Source: Actinomycetota bacterium (GTDB taxonomy: Bacteria > Actinomycetota > Acidimicrobiia > Acidimicrobiales > Ilumatobacteraceae). Taken from it: DNA of 5,381 bases. Positions 1 through 4,979 of the stretch are shown piece after piece. The stretch is taken from the NCBI GenBank assembly GCA_009704065.1, contig WLEX01000091.1, positions 1 to 5,381 on the forward strand, given 5' to 3'. The translations under genes were made by a program, and so were the position numbers. Position 1 is the first letter of the stretch, and each line of letters starts with the position of its first letter. The notes under the pieces were generated by a model. It was not told where the DNA came from. It ran no database searches and was given only the letters and a program-made list of their open reading frames with translations.

Positions 1-944
1 GTGAGGGTAAAGCCAGGCATGGATGCCAAGGCCAAACATGAGGCTCGGCCGATACCGGTCTCGAGCATTCCGCCCACCCAGGCATCAATCTCGCGTTCAA
101 CTAACACATCATGCATAGCAATGGCATTGCGGATACCTCCCACACGAGAAGGCTTGATATTGACCACGTCACATGCCCCACTATCGAGCGCCAACAACAA
201 CTGACTCATCGTGTTCACGGATTCATCAAGACACACCGATGTTGCCGACCTATGTAGCAACTCAGCGTGTGAATCAAGATCATCGGCTGCAAATGGTTGC
301 TCAATAAATTGCAGAGCGAATTGATCAAGAGAGCACAAAAGATTGAGATCATCTGCACCATAGGAACCATTGGCATCGGCCTGCAGAGCAAACTCTGGGC
401 CAACTGCATCACGCACGGCAGCTAACACAACAGCATCATGTCCTGGAGAAATTTTAATTTTCACACGTGCGTATCCTTCGTCGACACGCTGCATTACTTC
501 AGCAACTACATCGTCGATCGTGTCGTGCATGCCCACAACTACGCCCACTTCGATTTCGGTTTCAACGCCACCGAGAACTTGCGCTAATGACATTCCTTGA
601 CGTCGCGCATGAATATCCCATAATGCAGATTCCAAAGCATGCTTTGCAAAATGATGACCAGCAATTCCCCACCACCGATCGGCAAACATGTCACCCACCG
701 ATAGTTCGTGTTGCACTAGTTCAGGAATCAATACATCTGTCATAGCTTCATACGACGCATCTGCGTGCTCGCCCACATACGCAACGCCAGCCGGAGCAAC
801 GTTTTCACCCCAACCAATAACTCCACTGGCGTCAGTGATTTCTACCAAAACTGCTGTTCGCGACTGGTGTGCACCATCAGACGTGCGCAATGGGCTCACC
901 AACTGCATTGGCACTCGCGCCACTCTGATTCGCTCAATACGCAT
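1..944 (-). CDS. menC: o-succinylbenzoate synthase / N-acylamino acid racemase-type enolase-superfamily enzyme (C-terminus cut by window edge)
   Basis: The reading frame is open from an ATG at 944 to the window edge, giving 314 codons; the family is usually about 370 residues, so roughly 55 are missing. The enzyme is expected to dehydrate SHCHC to o-succinylbenzoate in menaquinone synthesis, in the cytosol. Enolase-superfamily motifs are all visible: KIK (Lys162 and Lys164, bases), DAN (Asp190), FIEQP (Glu215) and DES (Asp240) as Mg2+ ligands, and NIKPSRVGG (Lys264, the second base), followed by GGMLETGIGRA near residues 290-300. From memory, the key residues sit one position higher than those of Amycolatopsis N-succinylamino acid racemase/OSBS (163/189/214/239/263). 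This is the Bacillus/Amycolatopsis MenC type rather than the shorter mycobacterial one. A GGAGAG element lies just upstream of the ATG, and tRNA-Leu ends 18 bases upstream on the same strand. The family is promiscuous, so racemase activity on N-acyl amino acids cannot be excluded. No other men gene is in the window. Confidence 0.9.
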   Translation of the reverse strand, partial: MRIERIRVARVPMQLVSPLRTSDGAHQSRTAVLVEITDASGVIGWGENVAPAGVAYVGEHADASYEAMTDVLIPELVQHELSVGDMFADRWWGIAGHHFAKHALESALWDIHARRQGMSLAQVLGGVETEIEVGVVVGMHDTIDDVVAEVMQRVDEGYARVKIKISPGHDAVVLAAVRDAVGPEFALQADANGSYGADDLNLLCSLDQFALQFIEQPFAADDLDSHAELLHRSATSVCLDESVNTMSQLLLALDSGACDVVNIKPSRVGGIRNAIAMHDVLVEREIDAWVGGMLETGIGRASCLALASMPGFTL

Positions 945-948
945 CGTG

Positions 949-954
949 CTCTCC
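949..954 (-). promoter_or_regulatory. Shine-Dalgarno sequence of menC
   Basis: The minus strand reads GGAGAG here; the GGAG core is six bases before the ATG at 942-944. It fixes the menC start and is the only clear Shine-Dalgarno element in front of any gene in the window. Confidence 0.75.
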
Positions 955-962
955 AGAACTAG

Positions 963-1046
963 TGCCCGGAGCGGGACTTGAACCCGCAAGATGTTGCCAT
1001 CCGGGGGGTTTAAGCCCCCTGCGTCTGCCGATTCCGCCATCCGGGC
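963..1046 (-). tRNA. tRNA-Leu (anticodon UAA)
   Basis: A complete class II tRNA can be folded by eye. The 7-bp acceptor stem pairs GCCCGGA with TCCGGGC. The anticodon stem is GGGGG/CCCCC with loop CTTAAAC, which puts anticodon TAA at 1010-1012. The long variable arm is a GATG-GCAA-CATC hairpin, and the T arm is GCGGG-TTCAAGT-CCCGC. The discriminator base is A, as expected for leucine. The following bases are CTA, so CCA is not encoded and must be added after transcription, as is usual in actinobacteria. It reads UUA and probably UUG codons. It lies between two co-directional protein genes, 11 bases after the stop of the upstream gene and 18 bases before the menC ATG, so it may be excised from a shared transcript. 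Confidence 0.96.
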
Positions 1047-1057
1047 TGGAACGGGAT

Positions 1058-1420
1058 TCAGGCTACGCGGGTCGTGGGTGTGTTGTGCGCACTAGGGCCC
1101 CGAGAATTTGCAACCTCGACCGTGAATTGCAGCATGGTGCGCCATAACTGAGTGCGAATTCGATCGGCTTCGGGGGGCTCAAGCCGATTGATGCAAATGA
1201 CGCCTTCAATCATGTCGCCCACTGCGGCAGTGAATGGCCGATCGGATAGGCGCACGGCTACTACTCCGCCTTCGCTATCGCGAGAGCGACGGATAGTGCG
1301 GTTGACACCCACAATGCGAGGAGGGCTACGAAACCCTGGCACAACAAGATCGAGCTCGGCCGAGCGCTGAGCCAAAATACGGGCTGCAGCCGTGAATTTG
1401 GTGGTGCTCGATGAACTCAT
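1058..1420 (-). CDS. conserved-looking hypothetical protein, 120 residues, divergent from the PD-(D/E)XK nuclease gene
   Basis: I recognise the general look of this protein from actinobacterial genomes but know no function for it. The ATG at 1418-1420 opens a serine/threonine-rich start, then a probable helix (residues about 8-25). A strand-rich core follows, with a VPGFRSPPRIVGVNR segment (27-41), an arginine-rich turn (42-49) and strands around VVAVRL and IEGVICIN. A helix EADRIRTQLW (84-93) precedes a tail that looks disordered. No signal peptide or transmembrane segment is visible. The many Arg residues and the Pro-Pro-Arg motif would suit nucleic-acid contact, but that is inference. It starts about 72 bases from the likely start of the nuclease gene on the other strand and is followed at 11 bases by tRNA-Leu. 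No Shine-Dalgarno sequence is seen. Coding character is supported by plausible amino-acid composition over the full length and by the tight spacing to its neighbours. Confidence 0.75.
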   Translation of the reverse strand: MSSSSTTKFTAAARILAQRSAELDLVVPGFRSPPRIVGVNRTIRRSRDSEGGVVAVRLSDRPFTAAVGDMIEGVICINRLEPPEADRIRTQLWRTMLQFTVEVANSRGPSAHNTPTTRVA

Positions 1421-1492
1421 GATGACATCTTGTCAGCAGGGTGTTGCACACTTCCTCGGCCCGTCACACCCACCCCCTATTGTTACGACGTC
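1421..1492. promoter_or_regulatory. divergent promoter region between the hypothetical gene and the nuclease gene
   Basis: This 72-base gap must hold the start signals of both divergent genes. It contains an inverted repeat TGACA-TCT-TGTCA at 1423-1435, directly before the leftward ATG. A TATTGT at 1478-1483 could be the -10 element of the rightward gene and would put transcription close to the GTG at 1493, so a leaderless message is possible. No convincing -35 element was found for either direction. Confidence 0.4.
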
Positions 1493-2428
1493 GTGGATAC
1501 TGAACTCAACCCTCTGCAAAAAGCTGTCATCGAAGCCTTGGGTGTTCCTGCTGATTGGGAACCTCTACCGGAAGACATCGTTCACTCCATCGAGTCGCAG
1601 CTCGAAAATGAACTTGCGCCATTGAAGGGGTTGTTCACCGCCGAAGAACCACTGCGTATCAATAAGCATCACATCGCAACGGTGCATGGATGCGAGAAGT
1701 ATCACGTTCTCAATCGGCAATCGCAGTTTGCGTGGAACATCAACACAGTGCGCGGAACCATTGCCCATAAAGGCATTGAATTGCTACTCAACTGGCGTGG
1801 GCCCATTATTCCTTCAGAAATTGTTGATGCTGCCATTACGAGCGTTGCCGAGAATCCACGCGAAAGTGCATCTGATTTTATTATCTCGCTTCCCGCACAC
1901 GAACTAGCCGAACTGCGTGGTGCAGTGGTTGGTGCTGTTTCTAATTTCCTCGAATGTTTTCCACCTGTAAAACCGCAATGGCGACCCATGGTTGAGTATT
2001 CGGCGTCGTATTCCTTGTTCGACAAATCAGTACTGTTCACGTCACGTATGGACCTAGTGCTTGGTGGCCCAGGACGCAAAGTCATCATCGACTTGAAAAC
2101 TGGCCGACTCACACCTACGCATCGCGACGACTTGCGCTTTTATGCACTCATTGAAACCTTGCGCAGTAGACAAGCGCCGCGCAGTCTTGGTTCGTATTCA
2201 CTCGACTCTGCTCGCCTCGATAGCGAAGATGTCACCGAAGGATTACTGCAATCAGCAGTACGTCGAACCGCACAGGGAACCTTGCTCATTGCCGATCTTG
2301 CGTTGAAAACACGCGAACCCGAAGTACGTCCAGGTTTCCAATGCCGGTGGTGTCCTGCGAACGACACATGCGCGCAAGGTATTCAATATTTGCGTCAGTT
2401 GTCGGGAGACGACGAAGACGCCGACTAA
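1493..2428 (+). CDS. PD-(D/E)XK nuclease with Cas4/AddB-type Fe-S cluster motif (RecB-like nuclease family)
   Basis: Numbered from the GTG at 1493, this is a 311-residue single-domain nuclease. Catalytic-core motifs run in the family order: GTIAH with His92, Glu169 in MVEYS, Asp187 in SRMDLV, the DLK triad (Asp200, Lys202) and a following R-F-Y-A helix (Tyr217). Four cysteines, one before the His motif (Cys67 in HGCEKY) and three near the C-terminus (Cys284, Cys287, Cys293 in a C-x2-C-x5-C pattern), match the [4Fe-4S] staple of Cas4 and AddB. It probably acts as a cytosolic DNA exonuclease with a repair or recombination role. No helicase, Cas1 or CRISPR repeat is nearby, so it stands alone. 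The frame stays open to a TTG at 1430, but the extra 21 residues look non-native and end in a Pro/Cys-rich run, so GTG was chosen. No Shine-Dalgarno sequence is present. The C-terminal tail is acidic. The stop codon is immediately followed by the convergent VOC gene. Confidence 0.87.
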   Translation: MDTELNPLQKAVIEALGVPADWEPLPEDIVHSIESQLENELAPLKGLFTAEEPLRINKHHIATVHGCEKYHVLNRQSQFAWNINTVRGTIAHKGIELLLNWRGPIIPSEIVDAAITSVAENPRESASDFIISLPAHELAELRGAVVGAVSNFLECFPPVKPQWRPMVEYSASYSLFDKSVLFTSRMDLVLGGPGRKVIIDLKTGRLTPTHRDDLRFYALIETLRSRQAPRSLGSYSLDSARLDSEDVTEGLLQSAVRRTAQGTLLIADLALKTREPEVRPGFQCRWCPANDTCAQGIQYLRQLSGDDEDAD

Positions 2429-3061
2429 CTACTGCGTGGCCATGCCAGACACATGGGGTGTCATGAGCGCAAACGGCACACCAAGACCCACAGACCCACG
2501 CACTGTCGAAATGAATCGGCCAGGTTGCGTGGCTCGTTTTGGTGGAGACACCACGGAATCACCGAGTGATTCAGCATGTTCAAACAAATCATCGACACTG
2601 ACCACCATTCCCCATAGCGATGCGCCAGGAGTCTGAATATGAGGGCCGGTCACCACTTCAATAATGGTGTTATCTAATTTGTGGAATCTCTGAACGACAC
2701 CATTTCCCACTTCGCGCTCACGGCGTACTTCGACACCAAGCACAGAGTCGATGGCAGCACACGTGCGATCGAGGTTGTCGGTGTTGATCACCACATGATC
2801 AAGGCCCACAACTTTTTGAGACCCAATAAGGGAATGTGCGGGGTGCTCCGGAGCGCTGGTCACCAGAGTGGTGGGAATGCCGTCGACATCAACATGTGCA
2901 TCGGTACCCGTTTCTAAGGTCCAGCTATGCAGACCTAGGGGTAGGCCAGAGACCGTGAGGTCAACATTGGCCAATAAGCAAGAATCGTGAGTGAATGTGA
3001 GCCCCAGCTGCTGCCATGGCTCACGAGAACCGCCTACGTGCAGTGCAACGAGGCGGCTCAT
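2429..3061 (-). CDS. VOC-superfamily (glyoxalase/bleomycin-resistance fold) protein, 210 residues
   Basis: The second part of the protein is a recognisable VOC unit. VVGLDHVVINTDNLD (84-98) is a typical first strand and helix with potential metal ligand His89. TIIEVVTGP (132-140) supplies Glu135, and WGMVVSVDDLFEHAESLG (150-167) through FALMTPH (197-203) forms the second beta-alpha-beta-beta-beta module. Residues 1-75 resemble a further, degenerate half-module without clear ligands. The reaction is unknown: the superfamily includes lyases, isomerases, dioxygenases and antibiotic-binding proteins. No signal peptide is seen, so a cytosolic location is likely. The ATG at 3059-3061 lies nine bases after the stop of the bL37-like gene on the same strand, which suggests co-transcription. 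Its TAG stop (2429-2431) directly abuts the stop of the convergent nuclease gene, so there is no space for a terminator between them. No Shine-Dalgarno sequence is evident. Confidence 0.82.
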   Translation of the reverse strand: MSRLVALHVGGSREPWQQLGLTFTHDSCLLANVDLTVSGLPLGLHSWTLETGTDAHVDVDGIPTTLVTSAPEHPAHSLIGSQKVVGLDHVVINTDNLDRTCAAIDSVLGVEVRREREVGNGVVQRFHKLDNTIIEVVTGPHIQTPGASLWGMVVSVDDLFEHAESLGDSVVSPPKRATQPGRFISTVRGSVGLGVPFALMTPHVSGMATQ

Positions 3062-3070
3062 GGGATACGG

Positions 3071-3157
3071 CTAACCGCGACCCATGTTCGGACGCTTGCC
3101 GTGGTTGGCCTTTGAGCGGCGCATGCGCGCCTTGCGCTTCTTGGTCTTCTTCGACAT
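3071..3157 (-). CDS. small basic ribosomal protein, bL37-like (28 residues)
   Basis: A 28-codon gene begins at the ATG at 3155-3157 and ends in TAG at 3071. It encodes a highly basic peptide: an N-terminal run of Lys/Arg (MSKKTKKRKARMRRSK) followed by ANHGKRPN and a short Gly/Arg tail. The ANHGKRPN ending matches my memory of bL37, the roughly 24-residue large-subunit protein first seen in mycobacterial ribosome structures and widespread in actinobacteria. It would bind 23S rRNA. The longer reading frame that extends upstream to about 3307 runs through the end of the HNH gene on the same strand in another frame, so the internal ATG is the credible start. The VOC gene follows after nine bases. 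No Shine-Dalgarno sequence precedes it. A different small RNA-binding protein remains possible; an AURKAIP1/bS22 peptide would have a different pattern. Confidence 0.78.
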   Translation of the reverse strand: MSKKTKKRKARMRRSKANHGKRPNMGRG

Positions 3158-3203
3158 AGGGGTCAAGGCTATCGGGGAATACCCCCACCGCCACAAAGCA
3201 GAT

Positions 3204-4253
3204 TTAGGCGGGGCGCCACATGTAATAGCCCGCCGCATAGGCCGAGCCATCTTTGCGGTGGTCGGAGCACACGTAGGGAAGACCCTTGTATTCGCCCGTG
3301 AGTCCAAATTCGACTTTCTTGCATCGAACTGGGTTGACCTGCAAGACCCCGGGTGTGCCTACAGAAGCAGATGGTGTGGCGACAGAGGGCGCAACTGTGG
3401 TCACCGGCGAGACAATGGAGTCGTTCACAGCCACCGTGCCCAATGTTTGACCCGTCGGTGTGGGCTGTGTTGTGGGCACAGTTGCGGCCGAGCCCCACGG
3501 AGCAACTGTGGTGGTTGTACACGACGCAGTGAGAAGGTCTTTGATTCGGCCAAATTCGCTTTGGTCCATTGACAATTTCCAGTGCGATTTAATTGCTACC
3601 CATTCAGACAAATAAGTACACCGATAGTTGGCTTGTGGTGGAATCCAATTCGACGGATCTTTATCTGACTTCGAGCGATTTTGACCGGCGGTCACCGCAA
3701 TAAGCGAACGAGGATCGGAAAGATCATTGGCGAAACTTTGGCGTTGCGCGCTACTCCATGCCCACGCCCCCGAATCCCACGCTTCTTTTAATGGCACCAT
3801 GTGATCGATGTCGAGCTCGCTCGGATTTGTGTAAGTCACATTGTCGTATGGAGAAAACCAATCGCCTTCAATTACTTTGCATCCATACGCATCGATCTGT
3901 GCCTTGGTTACTGATTCTGCAATCAATACTTCTTCACGTGTGTCGCATCCATTGCCATTTGCATCAATCCAATGCCTAAACAGTGCACGGTTATATCCCG
4001 ATGGATATTCCTTCTGCACCATGATTGTTCCGAGCACAGATAGCGCGGTGGGATTTCCCGATGCACCTTTAGTCACAACAGATGTGGTGGTGACCACTTT
4101 TTTCTTTTTCACTGTTGTTGTGGTCTTCTTCGCAACCGGACTCACTGTGGCACTCGATGAACCGACACAGCCCACCGACACGGCAATAGCTAGCGCAGGA
4201 AAGACGATAAGACTGCGTTGCAGTGTGCGAGACGTACGAAGTGAAAATTTCAT
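3204..4253 (-). CDS. secreted HNH nuclease (DUF1524/GmrSD C-terminal-like family)
   Basis: The protein has 349 residues. A basic N-terminus and a hydrophobic stretch (about 14-28) form an export signal; Cys29 after SVG is only a weak lipobox, so a lipoprotein anchor is possible but unproven. A Thr/Lys-rich spacer follows (41-62). The nuclease domain spans about 70-245. It includes DANGNGCD (97-104), the HNH core DIDHMVPLKEAWDSG (148-162) with His151 as probable general base, FANDL (174-178), and AGQNRSKSDKDPSNW (189-203) with Asn192 and nearby residues as metal or phosphate contacts. Conserved-type cysteines at 103, 125, 212 and 245 could form disulfides. A Thr/Pro/Val-rich linker (246-305) leads to a 40-residue C-terminal module with a Cys pair (311, 329) and aromatic residues. 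The likely role is degradation of external DNA or RNA for nutrients or competition. HxlR lies 37 bases upstream on the same strand. The bL37-like gene follows after 46 bases. No Shine-Dalgarno sequence is seen. Confidence 0.88.
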   Translation of the reverse strand: MKFSLRTSRTLQRSLIVFPALAIAVSVGCVGSSSATVSPVAKKTTTTVKKKKVVTTTSVVTKGASGNPTALSVLGTIMVQKEYPSGYNRALFRHWIDANGNGCDTREEVLIAESVTKAQIDAYGCKVIEGDWFSPYDNVTYTNPSELDIDHMVPLKEAWDSGAWAWSSAQRQSFANDLSDPRSLIAVTAGQNRSKSDKDPSNWIPPQANYRCTYLSEWVAIKSHWKLSMDQSEFGRIKDLLTASCTTTTVAPWGSAATVPTTQPTPTGQTLGTVAVNDSIVSPVTTVAPSVATPSASVGTPGVLQVNPVRCKKVEFGLTGEYKGLPYVCSDHRKDGSAYAAGYYMWRPA

Positions 4254-4285
4254 GGGTGCACTCGACCGTACTAGCGGCGAGGACT

Positions 4286-4303
4286 AGTCACTACGGAGTG
4301 ACT
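4286..4303 (-). terminator. hairpin overlapping the HxlR stop codon (possible terminator or attenuator)
   Basis: A perfect 7-bp inverted repeat, AGTCACT and AGTGACT separated by ACGG (plus-strand reading), spans the TAG stop codon of the HxlR gene. No T-run follows in the direction of transcription, so it is not a classical intrinsic terminator. It could reduce read-through into the HNH gene or protect the 3' end. Confidence 0.4.
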
Positions 4304-4626
4304 GTTTCTCCGATGTTTTTACTGCCCCACGTTTCAAGGGTCTGCAAAATGGGAACAAGCTCTTCGCCAGCTGAAGTGAGGTGATACTCAAATCGTTGAG
4401 GCTTCGTTGAGTACTGACGCTTCTCGATAACACCACCAGCGACAAGCGTGTTGAGGCGATCGGTGAGAATATTGCGTGCGATAGAAAGCCCGCCTTGTAT
4501 CTCTTCGAAGCGATGAGCGCCTCCGTTAATGACCCACACAACCAGTGGGGTCCACCACTCGCCCACCACACCAAGTGCATCGGCCAGCCCATGATTGAGA
4601 TGATCGAAGTTCTTCCGCGGGGACAT
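4291..4626 (-). CDS. HxlR-family winged-helix transcriptional regulator
   Basis: The protein has 111 residues from the ATG at 4624-4626; an in-frame GTG at 4633-4635 would add three. The HxlR pattern is clear along the whole length: ALGVVGEWWTPLVVWVINGGAHRFEEI (17-43), the recognition-helix region SIARNILTDRLNTLVAGGVIEKR (48-70), the wing YSTKPQRFEYHLTSAGEEL (72-90) and the dimerisation helix ending in ETWG. Members bind DNA as dimers. There is no cysteine anywhere, so the thiol-based sensing known for YodB/HypR-type relatives is excluded; a small-molecule ligand or constitutive repression is more likely. The HNH gene follows on the same strand after 37 bases, and a cluster of inverted TCAC/GTGA elements lies upstream, which makes autoregulation plausible. 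There is no Shine-Dalgarno sequence. Confidence 0.92.
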   Translation of the reverse strand: MSPRKNFDHLNHGLADALGVVGEWWTPLVVWVINGGAHRFEEIQGGLSIARNILTDRLNTLVAGGVIEKRQYSTKPQRFEYHLTSAGEELVPILQTLETWGSKNIGETVTP

Positions 4627-4657
4627 AGATACCACACTAAATGAAGGGTGTCGTATA

Positions 4658-4671
4658 TCACTAAATGGTGA
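4658..4671. promoter_or_regulatory. candidate operator TCAC-N6-GTGA upstream of the HxlR gene
   Basis: This inverted repeat is centred about 40 bases upstream of the HxlR ATG. On the minus strand a possible -10 element (TATACG within GTGATATACG, near 4653-4658) borders it and a weak A/T-rich -35 lies on its far side, so a bound dimer would sit in the promoter spacer. The 9-mer CACTAAATG inside it (4659-4667) recurs exactly at 4635-4643, 24 bases away. The promoter elements are only approximate matches. Confidence 0.45.
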
Positions 4672-4695
4672 CTATTTTTAATCACCAAAATACCG

Positions 4696-4710
4696 GTGAA
4701 GTTTCTTCAC
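4696..4710 (-). terminator. possible terminator hairpin after the ferredoxin gene
   Basis: A 6-bp perfect stem with a 3-base loop lies about 30 bases after the ferredoxin stop. On the minus strand it is followed by CGGTATTTT, a moderately T-rich stretch. It may equally be part of the protein-binding half-site cluster, since its arms contain GTGA and TCAC. Confidence 0.3.
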
Positions 4711-4739
4711 AAAATCGAGGTGAATTCACTTCTCCCGAT

Positions 4740-4979
4740 TTACATACTCAATTCGATGAAAATGCATTCACCGGGGCAAATGTCGGCCGCATGCACAACC
4801 GCATCTCGATCACGTTGACTCACCGGAGCCAAACTGCCTCCACCACCAGGATCATTCATTGCAGCGCCATTGTCGGCCACGTACGCAATGCCATCTTCGA
4901 GCTGTACGAACACATCGGGACATGTATCAACGCATAGTCCATCACCTGTACAAAGGTCTTGGTCGATCCACACATGCAT
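4740..4979 (-). CDS. single-cluster ferredoxin with Asp in place of a cluster Cys (P. furiosus type)
   Basis: The 79-residue protein is a small electron carrier. It opens with IDQDLCTGDGLCVDTCPDVF (5-24). The pattern C10-x2-D13-x2-C16 with C68-P in the C-terminal half matches the Pyrococcus furiosus ferredoxin arrangement, in which an Asp ligates one iron of a [4Fe-4S] cluster. A [3Fe-4S] cluster is the alternative, as found in many P450-partner ferredoxins. Cys20 corresponds to the disulfide-forming Cys21 of the Pyrococcus protein, but its partner position is not Cys here; Cys72 is the only other free cysteine. A glycine-rich insertion (NDPGGGGS, 42-49) lies between the halves. The ATG at 4977-4979 gives the family's normal N-terminus; the frame is open further upstream, but that extension has no family-like features. 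No P450 or reductase is in the window, so the partner is unknown. It is divergent from the oligopeptidase gene, 40 bases away. Confidence 0.9.
   Translation of the reverse strand: MHVWIDQDLCTGDGLCVDTCPDVFVQLEDGIAYVADNGAAMNDPGGGGSLAPVSQRDRDAVVHAADICPGECIFIELSM

Larger units (their letters stand above)
4627..4739. promoter_or_regulatory. AT-rich intergenic region with a cluster of TCAC/GTGA half-sites
   Basis: This 113-base gap between the HxlR start and the ferredoxin stop is non-coding. TCAC occurs at 4658, 4682, 4707 and 4726, and GTGA at 4668, 4696 and 4720: seven half-sites within 72 bases. They form nested inverted repeats: TGGTGA-N10-TCACCA (4666-4687), GTGAAG-TTT-CTTCAC (4696-4710) and the perfect palindrome GTGAATTCAC (4720-4729). 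It must contain the HxlR promoter and probably the end of the ferredoxin transcript. Confidence 0.6.

Noticed and set aside
1430..1492. N-terminal extension of the nuclease from a TTG start
   Set aside because: The 21 extra residues are Cys/Pro/Thr-rich and unlike the rest of the protein, and they would occupy most of the divergent promoter gap; GTG at 1493 is better.
1485..1494. Palindrome ACGACGTCGT at the nuclease start
   Set aside because: About five perfect 10-bp palindromes are expected by chance in a window this long and nothing else supports it as a binding site.
1493..2428. CRISPR-associated Cas4
   Set aside because: The motifs are shared by Cas4 and other RecB-like nucleases, but no repeat array or other cas gene is present in the window.
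3165..3190. GGGG-loop-CCCC hairpin between the HNH and bL37-like genes
   Set aside because: The stem has only four pairs and no T-run follows, so it is too weak to call a terminator.
3158..3307. Upstream extension of the bL37-like frame to 78 residues
   Set aside because: It overlaps the 3' end of the HNH gene in another frame on the same strand, and only the last 28 residues have a recognisable composition.
3841..4287. Plus-strand 148-residue open frame with a Phe/Val-rich stretch
   Set aside because: It is the antisense shadow of the HNH gene; its hydrophobic run is the complement of the Lys/Thr-rich spacer.
4291..4626. Thiol-based redox sensor of the YodB/HypR kind
   Set aside because: The protein contains no cysteine.
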